This document shows positions 44,830 to 56,955 of a stretch of 64,000 bases of DNA, one piece after another. The number at the start of each line of letters is the position of its first letter. The stretch's first letter is position 1. Origin of the DNA: Papio anubis (lineage: Eukaryota; Chordata; Mammalia; Primates; Cercopithecidae); NCBI RefSeq assembly GCF_008728515.1, contig NC_044986.1, positions 58,765,159-58,829,158 of the forward strand, in the 5' to 3' direction. A program made the position numbers and the translations under genes. Below the pieces are notes generated by a model. That model saw only the letters and a list, made by a program, of their open reading frames with translations. It was not told where the DNA came from and did not search any database.

Positions 44830-45125
44830 ACCAATATTCATTTACTCATTCAATAAACAGCCATGAAGCAATAACTTAATATGTGCACTAGTACAGTCTG
44901 TAGAGATAGAAAGATGAATAGGCCCCAATCCCTGACCTTAAGGGTCTACAGTCTAGTTGAGGGAGACAGGAAGACAAATGAATAAATAGTCATGATACAG
45001 AGCTGGTAGGCACAGGGTGCTGTGAGCATACATAGAAGGGGCCCCTAACCTGGACTATAAAAAGGGGGTGGCCCAAGCCTTCTTAGAAGAGATAATGAGC
45101 TGAATTTTAACAGGGAATGTAAATT
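44830..45125 (-). repeat. L2 LINE, reverse
   Basis: Reversed L2 over about 300 bp: ttactcattcaataaacagc, cccaatccctgaccttaagg, gtctacagtctagttgaggg, gacaaatgaataaatagtca, agctggtaggcacagggtgc, agccttcttagaagagataa. Confidence 0.75.
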
Positions 45126-45463
45126 TGCCATTTGAAGGGGAAAGAAAGGATGTTTTAGGCACAAGTTCTCTGTTTCTCCTCTATAATGCAAGAGAGTTAC
45201 ACTAGATGATTTCTAAGATGGTTTTCTGGAGAGAGGGCAGTAGGAAGAAGGAGCTTCCCTGCAATAAATTCTGCTTGTGGAACTCCCATTCCATGCGCAC
45301 ACAGCCATGGGAGAACATAGTATGCTGGGGAGCTGCTAGGTTGTAAGAGCAGGATTTAAAACAAGGGATGAAGCTGGATGGTGGCATGGTCATGGGTGTT
45401 CAGAAAAATCCATCTGTGTGGAGAAAGGATTGAAGGGGTGGAAGCAAATAAATAGGGGAGAAG
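45126..45463. other. no recognised feature
   Basis: Nothing recognised. Confidence 0.4.
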
Positions 45464-45778
45464 GGCCAGGTGCCGTGGCTCACACCTGTAATCCCAGCAC
45501 TTTGGGAGGCTGAGGCGGGTGGATCACGAGGTCAGGACTTCGAGACCATCCTGGCCAACATGGTGAAATCCCATCTCTACTAAAAATACAAAAATTAGCT
45601 GGGCATGGTGGTGCACACTTGTAGTCCCAGCTACTCGGGAGGCTGAGGCAGGAGAATCGCTTGAATCCAGGAGGCGGAGGTTGCAGTGAACCGAGATCAC
45701 ACCACTGCACTCCAGCCTGGTGACAGAGTGAGACTCCATCTCAGAAAAAAAAAAAAGAAAGAAAGAAAGAAAAAAGAA
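45464..45778 (+). repeat. AluSc-type, full length
   Basis: It starts ggccaggtgccgtggctcac. The word gatcacgaggtcaggacttc, with accatcctggccaacatggt, is typical of the Sc group. The tail is an A run passing into (GAAA)n to about 45778. Confidence 0.93.
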
Positions 45779-46269
45779 ATGGGCGGGAAGGCAGTTGGTT
45801 GGGGAAAATCATGAGGACGTCAGGGTCAGAGGCAGCGGCAAAGGAGATGCAGAAGCGGGGGGTGGCTGACTACAAAGGCATGTAGAAGGTAGAGTTGACA
45901 GGACTTGGTGATTTGATGGAGAATGATAGGGAAAGTCAAGAAAAGTCAAAGCCCATGGGACCATCTCAGAGCCCCCTCACCTAGCATCTAATGAATGTTC
46001 CCTTTATGCATATGGATTATCTATGATCTTCATTTTTTCTAGAGTAAAACTTACAATCTGCTAGGGGAATCAAGACATGTTCTCTTCATATGTCCTCCAT
46101 CTTTGTTTCTGGTTTATAGTGGTTCTGCTGTTGTTTCAGAAGGGAGGAAGGACTAGACCCTTGGAGTGACTGCTTGACAACTGAAGCCTTCAGAAGGGGA
46201 GAGCACCCGCCCCTGGAGTGGTGGCAGGCTTTTTCATTCATGACAGATGGGAGCGTAAAGCAACAAGAT
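45779..46269. other. no recognised feature
   Basis: Nothing recognised. Confidence 0.4.
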
Positions 46270-46450
46270 GTTTCCCCAGAAACCTTAAAAATGAACATAC
46301 CCTTTTGCCCAGAATTTCTACTTTTTTTGGAATTTAGACTACAGAAAAAAAATAATTAAAATGTACAAGAATGATCCTAAAGATTTATTTCAAGGATGCT
46401 CACTGCAAAGTTGTTTATAATTGTGAAAAGCTGGAAACAAACATGACACA
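46270..46450 (+). mobile_element. L1M fragment
   Basis: Forward L1 text near the ORF2 end: atacccttttgcccagaatt, tctactttttttggaattta, caaggatgctcactgcaaag, ttgtttataattgtgaaaag, ctggaaacaaacatg. Truncated on both sides. Confidence 0.7.
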
Positions 46451-46867
46451 CAGAAATAGCACCTGGCCTTAGAGGACCCAAGGCTGGGCCTGGTTCCCTA
46501 GCTGAGGAATCTCAACATAGGGCGTGGAACTGGGAAGGAGATGTCCCAAGAAACTAGCGAGGCTCTTAATGTCATGCTCTTAACCAACATGTTCTTTTTG
46601 AATTGGGGATGGGGCGGGGGGAGATGATTCAGCTGTACATACCAAGAAGGGACTCTTTTCCCTTTCTCTTAGCTCCTAAACATTTCTAAGCTGAGTGGTC
46701 GCAGCTGAAACAAGTAAGCTCTGGCTGGAACCTCCCCCAAGGAATCTCTCCTCCCTGCTGTTCTTCCCTACCCCCAGAAAGCTTCGTTTCATGTCTAAAA
46801 GCTCAAAGATGTGCTGAGTAAATAGCAAATAGCAGTGGATTAGGGAATTATAAAACATCACTTCCTT
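46451..46867. other. no recognised feature
   Basis: Only a short G-rich run at 46600-46622 (ggggatggggcggggggag) stands out. Confidence 0.4.
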
Positions 46868-46975
46868 TCTTTCTTGGACATTTATTTATTGAGTACCTAC
46901 TATGTGCCATTCCCTATGCTAAGCTCCAGAGAGAGAATGAAAAAATGCAACATAATCCCTACAAACGGTAGTTAC
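46868..46975 (-). repeat. L2 LINE 3' end, reverse
   Basis: Reversed L2: gacatttatttattgagtac, ctactatgtgccattcccta, tgctaagctccagagagaga. Confidence 0.7.
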
Positions 46976-47554
46976 TTTCTTACCCAATATCAATTCTCCC
47001 CTTCTTCCTAACAATCCGAATCCTGATTGTATTTGGAATTTCAATTCATTCAAGTTAACAAATATATCTCCCATTCTCTTTGCCACTAGGGATATCTATC
47101 CAGTCCCGTTCTGACCAAGGAGAGAGAAGCAAGAATCACTAAGTGCAGCTTCCAGGAAAGCTCTGTAGAAGGAGCAGGCTTCGTTATGAATACCTTATTA
47201 ACTTCCCTTTTTCCAGTCTGGAAGTTGGATGTGGAGAAAGAGCTGTCATTTTGTGACCACTGGGTGACAAGCATGAAGAAAACAGCCACAAATTAAAGAT
47301 AGCTGAGCAGATATCTACATGGAAACAGGGGCCCTGTTGATTAATTATATTATAGCATTATCACGGTAACCTTGGCTATCTAAAATAAATTAGTCCCCTA
47401 ATTTGTCTAAGATATTGATCAACTGGGCTTTTGGTTACTTGCAGCTGAACACAATCCTAACTGCCATTTGACTATCCATGGCCTAGGGGAGCAAACGGAT
47501 TTCTAAGATATGATGCATTCCAGGTTTATAAGCAGTTATGTGAACAGAGCACAG
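46976..47554. other. no recognised feature
   Basis: Nothing recognised. Confidence 0.4.
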
Positions 47555-47845
47555 AATGGACAGCTCTGCTTTGATGGAAGATAAACAACTGATCAAAAAG
47601 GATTTCCAGAAGGAAGGGATGCTTGAGTTAGGTCTTGGAAGACGAGTCATTTCCCAGCCACGAAGGAGTAGAAATGGTATCCAGATTGACAGGACATACA
47701 CGCAAAGACAAGAGAAGTGAAATAATGTGGCACACTCAATAATGTCGCTGAAATGACTTCATCTGACTGGGAAGTGGATGCTTGTGGGATGAGGTGGGAG
47801 ATGACATAGAAGAGGGTAGGAGCCAGGTCATAAAAAGACTTGTGG
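47555..47845 (-). repeat. L2 LINE, reverse
   Basis: Reversed upstream L2 text: ggaagggatgcttgagttag, gtcttggaagacgagtcatt, gtagaaatggtatccagatt, ggagccaggtcataaaaaga. Confidence 0.5.
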
Positions 47846-47912
47846 GATCTTGAACAAGTCACCAAGCTGGTTCACCTCCAGTTTCCTCAGCTATAAAGAG
47901 GGGGGTTCATCG
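47846..47912 (+). repeat. MIR fragment
   Basis: A short forward MIR piece: gaacaagtcaccaagctggt, tcacctccagtttcctcagc, tataaagagggg. Confidence 0.5.
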
Positions 47913-48739
47913 AGAGGAGAGTGTAGCTGTGACCAGGGGGCTGCTCTGCAACCATCCCTTGTGGAACACTAGTTGGAGGCTCTGGCTCCTTTGCAAGACC
48001 TGGAAGTTTCCACAGGAAGTGCTGTCCTGCCTGGCCCGCCTCCCTTGGTTTCACGCTGCATAGTATAGTCCAAGGACTGCGCTGGCATTTCAGTTTGAAC
48101 ACTAAGCGGTGACTCAGAACCAACAGAAGTGTGGACAACTGTTTACTAAGAAGGCAGCCTTTGGTGTGACAAATTAGAGTGGGCTGCTGGATTGTGCAGT
48201 ATTCTTGAGCTACGCAGCTTGGAAATAGCACATACCATTGCGCTGGGCAGTTGATTCATTTCTTGTCCCATCTTGCCAGGCAGGGCATCACATGCCGACC
48301 CAGTCAGACCCACCATCTATATCCAGGCCAGGGAAAGTGATGTTTTTTTCTTTTTCTTTTTTTTTCTGGATGATGCCTTAAATACTCTGGGATATTGCAC
48401 CAGCATCCCTTGTTTGTTTTTTTAAAATAACTCTATTATCCAGGTATATGACACTTTATACTATTCATATGTTTAGTTTCCTTAACCTCTTGGAGCCAAA
48501 AGATTGCAATCTATAGAGAGGACCATAAAGTTTTAGAGTCATGAATTAGCTTCTAGGTTATCAAGCAATGTCAGTACTTTAATTCACAGAATATTAAAAA
48601 CCAACAGATATATATGGATATGCTAGGTGTAAGGAAGTGTGATACTATAGGAGACACAGAAAACGAGGAGGTGATTCCTGGCCTTAAGTTTAGACTAACC
48701 TTCAGAGCATAGTTTGAGCTTACTCTAGACTGCGAGGCC
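47913..48739. other. no recognised element; T-rich run 48340-48368
   Basis: Apparently unique sequence with one T-rich run and a small cttgtttgtttttttaaaat patch. Confidence 0.4.
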
Positions 48740-48985
48740 AGGAAGCCACATGGCAGACAGATCAGGATTTGAACCCTGACTCTAGGGATGACAATGGTTG
48801 CAACTTGGACTCATTCTCTTAATCTTTTCCAGTTTCTCTTTACTCATCCACAAAACAGGGATAATAGTACCTGCCTTCCCATGGCAGATATGAGAATTAG
48901 AGATCATGTGAGTAACAGCTACAGTGTGCAGTGGAGAGTAGTTAGTTGCTCAGCAAATGATGGTTATTCCTATCATCATTAAGTT
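48740..48985 (+). repeat. MIR SINE
   Basis: Forward MIR: gatcaggatttgaaccctga, actcatccacaaaacaggga, taatagtacctgccttccca, gagaattagagatcatgtga, gctcagcaaatgatggttat. Confidence 0.85.
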
Positions 48986-49049
48986 AGAAAGCTAAATAAT
49001 TTGAAGCAATTACAAAAGAGATGTCGAATGACAATGCAAAATACTTGCT

Positions 49050-49260
49050 GAATTCATCGTTTGAATGAAGTGTCAGGGACTTTCTTACCAATACATCTTT
49101 CCTGTGGTTCTCACTAGAAACCTGGGAAAAAGAACCCCATTTGTAGATGAGAAAACTGAGGATGGAGAGAATTGAAGTGGAAACATTTAATTTGAACATT
49201 TGGAAACATTCAGTAAGAGGTGCAGCCAGGATTTGATCCTATGAGCTTTCTGCACTGCAA
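49050..49260 (-). repeat. MIR SINE, reverse
   Basis: Reversed MIR: accccatttgtagatgagaa, aactgaggatggagagaatt, ggtgcagccaggatttgatc, ctatgagctttctgcactg. Confidence 0.75.
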
Positions 49261-49369
49261 CAGCTTCTTGCCGGGAGACCTAGGGCTTCAATTCAGAAGA
49301 GGGAGAATCATGCAGCTGAGGTGGGCTGGGAAGCTTCAGAGGAGGTAACGGCAGTACATCTGAACCCAT

Positions 49370-49530
49370 CATTTGCTCCACCAATAATTAATACCTACTG
49401 TTTGCAAAGAATTGTTCTGAGCAAGACTGACAAGATCCCTGTCTTTGCGGGGCTTGCGCAAAGAGGAGTATTTGAAGGGCTAAGTGGAGAGGAAAAAGGA
49501 AAGGACATTTCAGGTGTGGAGCGTGCATCT
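49370..49530 (-). repeat. L2 fragment, reverse, weak
   Basis: Reversed L2-like: taatacctactgtttgcaaa, gaattgttctgagcaagact, gacaagatccctgtctttgc, ggggcttgcg. Confidence 0.45.
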
Positions 49531-49605
49531 AGAATCAGTTCCTTAAAGGAATCCGGCTCGACATCAGGCACCTAGAAAGCTACCTCCTTTCTGCCTCCAG
49601 TATTT

Positions 49606-49933
49606 CCTTCTTTCTTTCCTTCTTTCCTTCTTTCTTTCCTTCCTTGCTTCCTTCCTTCCTTCCTCACTTTGTTGCCCAGCTAGGGGGCAGTGGTGTGATC
49701 TCGGCTCACTGCAACCTCCGCCTCCCGGGTTCAAGTGATTCTCCTGCCTCAGCCTCCCGGTAGCTGGGATTACAGGCCTGCGCCACCATGCCCAGCTATT
49801 TTTTGTATTTTTAGTAGAGAGGTGATTTTGCCATGTTGGCCAGGGTGGTCTCAAACTCCTGACCTCAGGTGATCTGCCCACCTGGGCCTCCCAAAGTGCT
49901 GGGATTACAGACATGAGCCACTGTGCCCAGCCA
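49606..49933 (-). repeat. AluS, reverse, with (TTCC/TTCT)n tail
   Basis: The A tail has turned into a 60-bp TTCC/TTCT tract (49606-49666). The body then reads gttgcccagctagggggcag through ccaaagtgctgggattacag to gccactgtgcccagcca. The first ~15 bp after the tail are lost. Target duplication gcctccagtattt lies at 49593-49605 and 49934-49946. Confidence 0.93.
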
Positions 49934-49946
49934 GCCTCCAGTATTT

Positions 49947-50277
49947 TCTTGTACCACTTCTTGTGCAGTTCCACCACTCCTGACTTTGCTCGTTCTGATT
50001 TCCTGGCTCCCCCATAATATCCTCTTCCCCCTTGGCCAATCAGTCCTGCTCTGCCATGCCTATCTAGGCCATACTCTTCTAAGGACCGCATCTGTGAGAG
50101 GCCCTGAGATGGTATGCTTTATAAAACCCTTGTGGGAATTACCCCCAGCTGAGCTGCTCTCTATCCACCCATCTCCTTACAGGAGAAGAGCAATTAGATG
50201 TCAAAAATGTCAGAAGGATTGATTGACAATGACAGAACCCACATGTTGGAGTGAGAATTATCTAGATTTGTCTGCTG

Positions 50278-50280
<3 letters not shown>
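49947..50280. other. no recognised feature
   Basis: Nothing recognised. Confidence 0.4.

Positions 50281-50322
<42 letters not shown>
50281..50322 (+). repeat. (CA)21 microsatellite
   Basis: Twenty-one CA units without interruption; the longest pure dinucleotide tract by unit count next to the CT tract at 3686. Confidence 0.98.
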
Positions 50323-50324
<2 letters not shown>

Positions 50325-50364
50325 TATCAATTGCCAATGTGTATATATTAGATAAACCTTGATT

Positions 50365-50475
50365 TCCTCCATGAGAATGGAAGCTCCAAGAGCTGTGATT
50401 GCTATCTGTTTTGCTCACCAAAAGAGGATCCTGGCACAAAGTAGGCCTCAAGTATGTGCTGAATGAATGAATCTT
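50365..50475 (+). repeat. L2 LINE 3' end
   Basis: Forward L2: gagaatggaagctccaagag, ctatctgttttgctcaccaa, gatcctggcacaaagtaggc, tcaagtatgtgctgaatgaatga. Confidence 0.8.
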
Positions 50476-50479
50476 TGCA

Positions 50480-52784
50480 GGGCATGAGGAAGCCCCTCGT
50501 AGCAAGAGAGCTGCTGAGGCTGAGACACACGTTGATGAGCCTGCCACTGGGGTGGAAGGGAGCCTCCTGGGCTGGGTGCCAGTGGGTGCCCCAGTTCCAG
50601 AAGGTAATAGGAGACCACTCTTCAGATAAGAGAAGGAGAATTTGGATGCCAGAGGAAGAAAACATCCAGGAGAGAGGAAGGAAGAAAGGAGAAGGTGAGA
50701 ATTGCGCTGAGGTCTGTTTGGGGAAGAATCACAGGAAAAGAAGGCCCCACTGAAAGCACTCAGAAAAAGGCTTGGAGGAGAAGAAACATGTTCAACACAC
50801 TTTACCCGGTTTCATGTATTATATGATAAGAACTTCCTCACCCAGCTTCCCTGTAGGACTATCAATAACCACCCCCAACCCCCACCACTCCTGCCCCGCA
50901 ACATACATAGTATTTCTTAATACTTTTGTGCAGACCGAGTTTGAACTAGTGGAGAGCAGAGAGAGCTTAGACAGGAGGGCGGTGACAGCTGATGGCTTGT
51001 GGGTTCTGACACAAACTCATGGGTGCTCCTCTGTGGCCTGCCAGTGACCACCAGGCAGTGTTTTGAACAGACATTGCCACGGTCCAGCGTGGCTGTCCTT
51101 GCAGACTCTTTCCTGTGTCCCACAGTGCTATGCCTGGTGCTGCTGGACTCGTATGGGTGTTGTCCTTGTTTTAGGATCCTCCTTCCTATTTGAAGTCATT
51201 AGACTCAGTCTCTGCTAGTGTGTTTGCTCTCAGGTGCCATGTGCTTATCAGTAGGATTTGAGGCTTAAATGATTCTTCAAATATGTTCCAAAAGACACTG
51301 GCTGCTAGTCTATTACTTAACCCGGAAATGACTTCTCTCTCTAAGATGAACGCCCCATGGGTTCTTGCTAACTCTACTGTCTGCACCCTGCAATGATTGG
51401 AAAGCTAGAGCTTCTCCTTTCGGCAGATGGAGTCACTTCCTGATTAGGGTCCATTTGGAACTGAGATCCTTGTCTTATAGCACCATAACTCTTCCTGCTT
51501 GAAGCCCTGAAATGTCTGTTTTTGCAGCAAAGTCGTACGAGAGTTTTCTTAACCATTCTAGTCCCAGTAACAAGGAGGGCCTTCAGAACCTGCTTCAGAT
51601 AATACCTGAAGATCCATCAGTGTGCCCTGGGGACATTTCTGTGTGCCCTGGGACAGAACACCACGTGGTTACTGAATGGACTAGTTCATGTTATAAACTG
51701 AAGTTTGATTAAAAGAGAAGCAAATCTTAAATTAATAGGCAATCTGAACTAGAAGTTCAGTTATTCTTATCCCCCCAATACACACACACATGAGCAGCAC
51801 TGCTTTCATTCATTCCTGTGAGCCTGGGGTTCACAGCATCATTGTCTGAGATGCTGTTGTGTATGTTTCCCAGACTGCGAGTCTCTGGATCTAGACTCCA
51901 AACCGGCGGTGCCTGGCTGCCACATGGAGCCTTCTCAGAATCCAGGCTCCAGACTCTTCTGCATGATATAAGCCTGCAGTAAGGAGAACAAAACCCCAGG
52001 GAAGCCACTCTGCTTTCCCAGTGTGGCTAAATAAAATTCTATGCTGGAAAAAATGGGGTGTCACCCACAGACAGACAACGGATGAGACCTCTGAGTGTAT
52101 CCTTCCTGTGTTCAAACTTGCAAAAGCTTTTTTTTTTCTTCCTTCTGGGAGTTATTTAAATGCATTTATTTTCTAAGTAGGCAGGGTCCAGCTGCCTCTT
52201 TTATTGAGCTAGACTATTGCATTGTCAGGGCAAAGGGTGAGCTTTTGCCTTGCAGAGTCTTAGTCACGTGCTGGCAGCTGGTGGAGATGCTTCGCATGCA
52301 TGGGGAGTCCAGAGCATCAACTCGGTGAATTCAGGCAGTGCATTAATCTTCATTCCTGAGCTCCTGGAGTTTCCTGGACTTGCAGCCTCCGCAAAGCCCA
52401 AGGTGCACTGTCTGTTCCCGCTGGTGGCCTTCAGTTGAAGTTCATCTAACCCCAGCCAGTTGTTTGTGTAAGGGACATTTTCAAAACCCACCTAAGCTCA
52501 CTTAACTGCTAAGGAAACCAGGCCACTCCTTAGGCTGGTCTCTGAAGGGGGCTCCCTTCTTCTTTCTGAAGATACCAATCAGACCACCCTTTCTCTCCTA
52601 CTGGAAAACATCTCTTAGTTTTGGGTGCCTAGGTCTATAATTTTTCCTCCCTCCCCTTAATTTATGCCCCATTTCCCATTTCTGAGAACTTGAAAACCAC
52701 GGTTCACTGTAACAATGCCAAATCATTACAAGACAACCACAATCTTGGGTAGACAGTTCTTCTAAAGTACTCAGGAACTCTTGA
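50480..52784. other. long stretch without recognised features
   Basis: No repeat landmark recognised in 2.3 kb. A short direct repeat tgtgccctggg occurs at 51621-51631 and 51641-51651. A 66-codon frame at 51512-51712 spans it but has no family. Confidence 0.4.
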
Positions 52785-53010
52785 ATAATAATAATATATT
52801 ACATAACAATAATACGCACGGAGCACATATCATGCATCAGGTATGAATATGTTATTTGATTTATCTCATTTAATTCTCACAAGTCACATAAGTTTAATTG
52901 TTGCCTGATACTAAGACAAGTTAAATAGCTTGTTCACAGTTACATGGCTAGTAACTGATGGAGTTGGGGCTCTGACATCTGAGTTCTCTGATTTTAACCC
53001 CTGAGTCCTT
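52785..53010 (-). repeat. MIR SINE, reverse
   Basis: Reversed MIR: acggagcacatatcatgcat, ctcatttaattctcacaagt, aacgacaag-like text, cagttacatggctagtaact, ttttaacccctgagtcctt. Confidence 0.75.
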
Positions 53011-53120
53011 GCTCCCATTTCTGGGAGAAGGTCTGCTTCCACTATACAATCTGTTTTACAGTTAACACAACTTAAGGCAAATGACCTGCCTAATAGATGA
53101 AGTCAAAACTAGAGCCCAAG

Positions 53121-53300
53121 GCAGTGGTTCTCAACCATAGTTACTCACTCAAATCAGCTGGAGAGTTAAGAACAAAACAGAAACAATGCCGTGGCTTCAT
53201 CCTTAACAATTCTGATTTAATTGATCTGGGGAGAAGCCCATCATTCATATTTTTAGAAAGCTGCTCAGGGGATTCTAACCTGTAGCCTGGTTTGAGAATC
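53121..53300 (-). mobile_element. MER5A hAT-Charlie MITE, reverse
   Basis: Ends gcagtggttctcaaccatag and gagaatctctga; centre acaattctgatttaattgat and ctggggagaagcccatcatt, then catatttttagaaagctgct and caggggattctaacctgtag. The centre gives the orientation. Confidence 0.85.
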
Positions 53301-53439
53301 TCTGACACATTACCAACTCCCAGACTAAAGCTTAACCAACCCAATGCTCCACTTCATCCCATGTTCCAGCCAGTTCAGCTGGGACATGCCCAGGGGTAGG
53401 CAATTAGGTTGCCCTACCATGCCCCAGTGAGAGCTGAGA

Positions 53440-53570
53440 AAGTCTGCCCACCTGTAAAATAGGGAAAATGAGATCTCACAGGACCACCGGTTACATGTAG
53501 GGATGTACAATGCTTATCTTAACACAGAGTAAGTGCTCAGCAAATGGTAGTCATGGTGAAAACAGTTATC
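53440..53570 (+). repeat. MIR fragment
   Basis: Forward MIR 3' part: ctgcccacctgtaaaatagg, gaaaatgagatctcacagga, acagagtaagtgctcagcaa, atggtagtcatg. Confidence 0.7.
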
Positions 53571-54109
53571 ACTGTTGTAGGGGCAGAAGTTTTCTGTACC
53601 TCATTCAGCTCTCACAGCCCAAGGGCAGAACTTCATCAACCATGGGTGCTTAGATCAAGTGCCATTACTGTGATCAAACACCAAGTCCTTCAAGTCAGTC
53701 CTGGACACACACAAACACACACACGCACTAGCATCTTCACACCTGCGTATGCATCCAGGAAGTGGCCCCTTCAGCAACATTCTGTGTGAAAAGCCGTGAT
53801 GACAAATGAATGAGGTATCCTAGGGTTATCGGTGAAAATCATCATAGTTTGCACTGTCAGCCTGAGTGTGCAGAGGTCCACAGCAGGACTGCCTCGCACA
53901 GGGAGAAGACACAGAGAGGAATCTCTTACTACTTGCTTGCCTAATCATTTCCACTTAACACACAGTGAAAGCAGAACTTCGTGACACGCTTGCCCTGTCT
54001 GGGCAAAGGTTCTGCTTTTTCAGGAAGATCTTGGAAAAATGAAAAAAAAAAAAACAAATAACAAAAAGTACCCCAAAAACTTGGCCATGAGCGGGGAAGA
54101 GCTTCTCGA
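53571..54109. other. no recognised element; A-rich run 54038-54068
   Basis: A broken CA run lies at 53706-53728 and an A-rich run near 54040. Nothing else is recognised. Confidence 0.4.
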
Positions 54110-54240
54110 TCTGTCATTTATTCCACTAGCATCTGTAGTCAGTTTCTTCATCCTTGTGCCATGTATCCACGTGCCTGGCACTGTGCTGGGGACTGAGACC
54201 TGAGTACAAGTTAGAGATGTCACCGCCCTGAAGCAAAAAC
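54110..54240 (-). repeat. L2 fragment, reverse, weak
   Basis: Reversed L2-like: gtgccatgtatccacgtgcc, tggcactgtgctggggactg, agacctgagtacaagttaga. Confidence 0.4.
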
Positions 54241-55219
54241 AGAGGTCAATAACCTTGAGGATAAAATAGAGGTATACAGGCAACCCAGTACTAGCAGTTA
54301 AGACCCTTTTTCTGGGACACGTGAAAAGGCTCCCCATTCTGTCAGTCAGCACCCCGTTCCAGGAACCTCATGGTAATGTTGATATTCAACCAGTATGCAC
54401 CAGTAGAGCCATAATGGTTCTCAAACTATCAAAATGCTTCTAAGTAGATTGCCTTGCTCTGACCACGCCACACTACTACCCCCAAAATGCAACACCTAAA
54501 GGGTGAACCTGTGACGCTTAGGGGTCTCCAGCACAATGCTTTGATACCACCCCAGCTTTCTGATTGGTCAGTGCCTGTGCTGAAGTGGTTGTTAAATATT
54601 CTGAACCTTACTCCTGCCTCTTGGTAAGGGGCAGCTCTAGAGTTCCTCTCCAGGTCTTAGGGGCTGTAATTAATTTTCAAGGTAGAGATGGGAGACTGCA
54701 TACGTACAGCCAGTTCATGGGCTTACTTAGATCATCTATTTGTTATAGCTTAAGGGAACTGATGGCTATTTTAGGGAGCTAAAATCATTACCTCCACAAA
54801 CCACTTCTTGGCAATGCTTCCACTTTACATAGAAAAATTTAGGATGCCTATATTTCCCGGAAGACCTCCTCATGAAGAAAAATATACCCCAATATCTGGA
54901 AATACAAACAAATGCATTAAGGTAACACTTGCCATTCAGAGTTACATTGTGTGTGAAACTTTTCCTCATTGGCAAACTTATCAGGAAAGCATTCATTGAT
55001 GAAATATGACAAGCCCCTGCGCGTCAGAAAGTAGTTCTGATGATTGCCTCGAAAGGTAGGATGTTGAATGAGGAAGAACCCTGGACAGCTAGCATTGCCC
55101 ATGGGGGTGCCCAAGGAATGACTGTCTGGTGATGAGCGGGCTCTTCCCCTGCTCTGTCCTGCATCATCCACTCCAACTGTGTCTCCAGGCTTCCGGCTAG
55201 ATTTGACTAATGGGAGGAA
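54241..55219. other. no recognised feature
   Basis: Nothing recognised. Confidence 0.4.
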
Positions 55220-55590
55220 CTGGGAGGTGATGGGAGGATGGAAGTAAAGGAACAGCCAGGGTATTTCTCCTCCTTCCTGCCTGCCTCAGGCGGCATGCCA
55301 GGCATCAGTCCATAACTTCTGTGGGACCGGCTCCCGCAGGAGATACCAGCGGGCTTCCAGAATCCAGAGAGCAGCCCCTAGACTCCCGCCATCCTGCCTC
55401 TCCCATTCCCTCCAGCCAGGAGTCCTGTGGCTTTCTGCAGTTGGTAAAGCTGGGTTGCTTCCCTGGCCCCTGTTGGCTTTTCTGCATCTCCATGAGCTGT
55501 GCGTCCAGTTCCCTGCATTAAATCCCCTCTGTTTGAAACACTCAGTGTGGTTTCCATTTTCCCAGTCAGACACTGACTATCCACTAGCTA
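55220..55590 (+). repeat. possible old LTR-type repeat
   Basis: GC-richer text with an LTR-like 3' end: cattaaatcccctctgtttg, aaacactcagtgtggtttcc, attttcccagtcagacactg. The class is inferred from these words only. Overlapping open frames of 62-95 codons on both strands come from the composition. Confidence 0.35.
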
Positions 55591-56744
55591 ACTCTGTGCT
55601 GTTTAGATGCTCCCCCCTCACTAGGCCTCAATTTTTTGGTCTGTAAATAAGGCTGGAGGAAGTACTTACCAGGCTATATTTCAGCGTCATGGTATCAGCG
55701 GTGTGGGAATCTGCCTATACAGAGACATGAAAATCAACCTCTGAGGAGAAAAATGACCTTCCCACTTCAGGATTCTCCAGTAGGCAAGGGCCTCCTTTTG
55801 TTTATCCCCAAGTCATTTTCATTTTGAACTGCAGCATCAAATCCTTTTTTTGAAGGGGGGTGGGTGGGAATAGGCAGGGTATAGGTAATAAGGAATAGTT
55901 TTCAATAATGCTATTTTAAAAGCAGTAGATTCCTTGTTTCTTTCTTACCCATTTCATAATTTGGCATTTCCTTATCTTTTCCTTAGCTATGTGCTATAGG
56001 TTCAAATGGTTCTCTCTAAATAGTCTGGCATTTGATGATGAGGAATACTTGTGGTTGTATTACCTAGTTATTTTTGCTTTTTATTTATTTGTTTGTTTTT
56101 AGATTTTTGGCCATATAAACCACCATCTTTCGGGGTTGAGAGATTCTCACTGTCTAGTTTCTCTGCAAGCCCCCGCCTGTGCCCTGGATCACTTTAGCCA
56201 CCTTTCTCTGGATTCTTGGAAATCCCTGGACATCTTCCATGGCTACCGTAGGTGAACACTCAAGTGATGTGCATGGTCATGTGGCTTGAGTAAAGAGCTG
56301 TTTTGTTGGTTTCCTATTTTCTTCTCCAATCACTGTTTTGTACACAACCCCTTATCTCCCCACCTGATCCCATTTTCCAGGCAGAGGTTCCACAGGGCTA
56401 TAATTTGGCATGGAAGAGTCCCTGTGGTCCTCGCTGGGCCCCTCTTGTACAGTCCTGGTGGCAAGGCCCACGAGCTTCCTCAGCTGCCTCCCGAGCTTAT
56501 CGGGAGACAAGACCTAAGCAACTAGAGAGCTGGAAACACCTGTTGTTCATAGCTGGCTCCCTATCAGGAGTGATTCAGCAGGCAGTGATGGATCGGCTTC
56601 CTAGAACTGGATTCTGAGAGGAAGAACAGAGATGGCAGCAGATGTGGCCTCATAGAAGCCCTTCAGCAGTGGAGCAGGGGCAGATTTTAGAATTAGATGT
56701 GGTTCCAACCACTAGTTCCACTGCATGCTCACTATGCAAGCTCC
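55591..56744. other. no recognised feature
   Basis: A G-rich run at 55853-55885 (ggggggtgggtgggaatagg) is the only anomaly. Two overlapping plus frames at 56286-56617 (79 and 104 codons) have no family. Confidence 0.4.
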
Positions 56745-56955
56745 TGTCATAATACTGACTGATAATATTGATTAAGCTCCAACTATGTGATATGTACTAC
56801 ACAAAGTTTTCCTGGATGCATTTTCTTATTTAATTCATAAAGCCATATGGATTTACCAATGAGGAAACAGGCTGACAGCAATTAAGCAACTTGACCAATA
56901 CTATATAACTAAAAAATGATCTGCTTTTACAGTCTATGCCACTTTGAGATTTAAC
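56745..56955 (-). repeat. MIR SINE, reverse
   Basis: Reversed MIR: attaagctccaactatgtga, catttt-cttatttaattcat, accaatgaggaaacaggctg, gcaacttgaccaatactata, ttttacagtctatgccac. Confidence 0.75.

Noticed and set aside
49564..50091. 175-codon minus-strand open frame
   Set aside because: It runs through the reversed AluS and its TTCC tail; the product is Alu-derived (text such as SVIPALWEAQVG) plus a lysine/arginine repeat from the tail.
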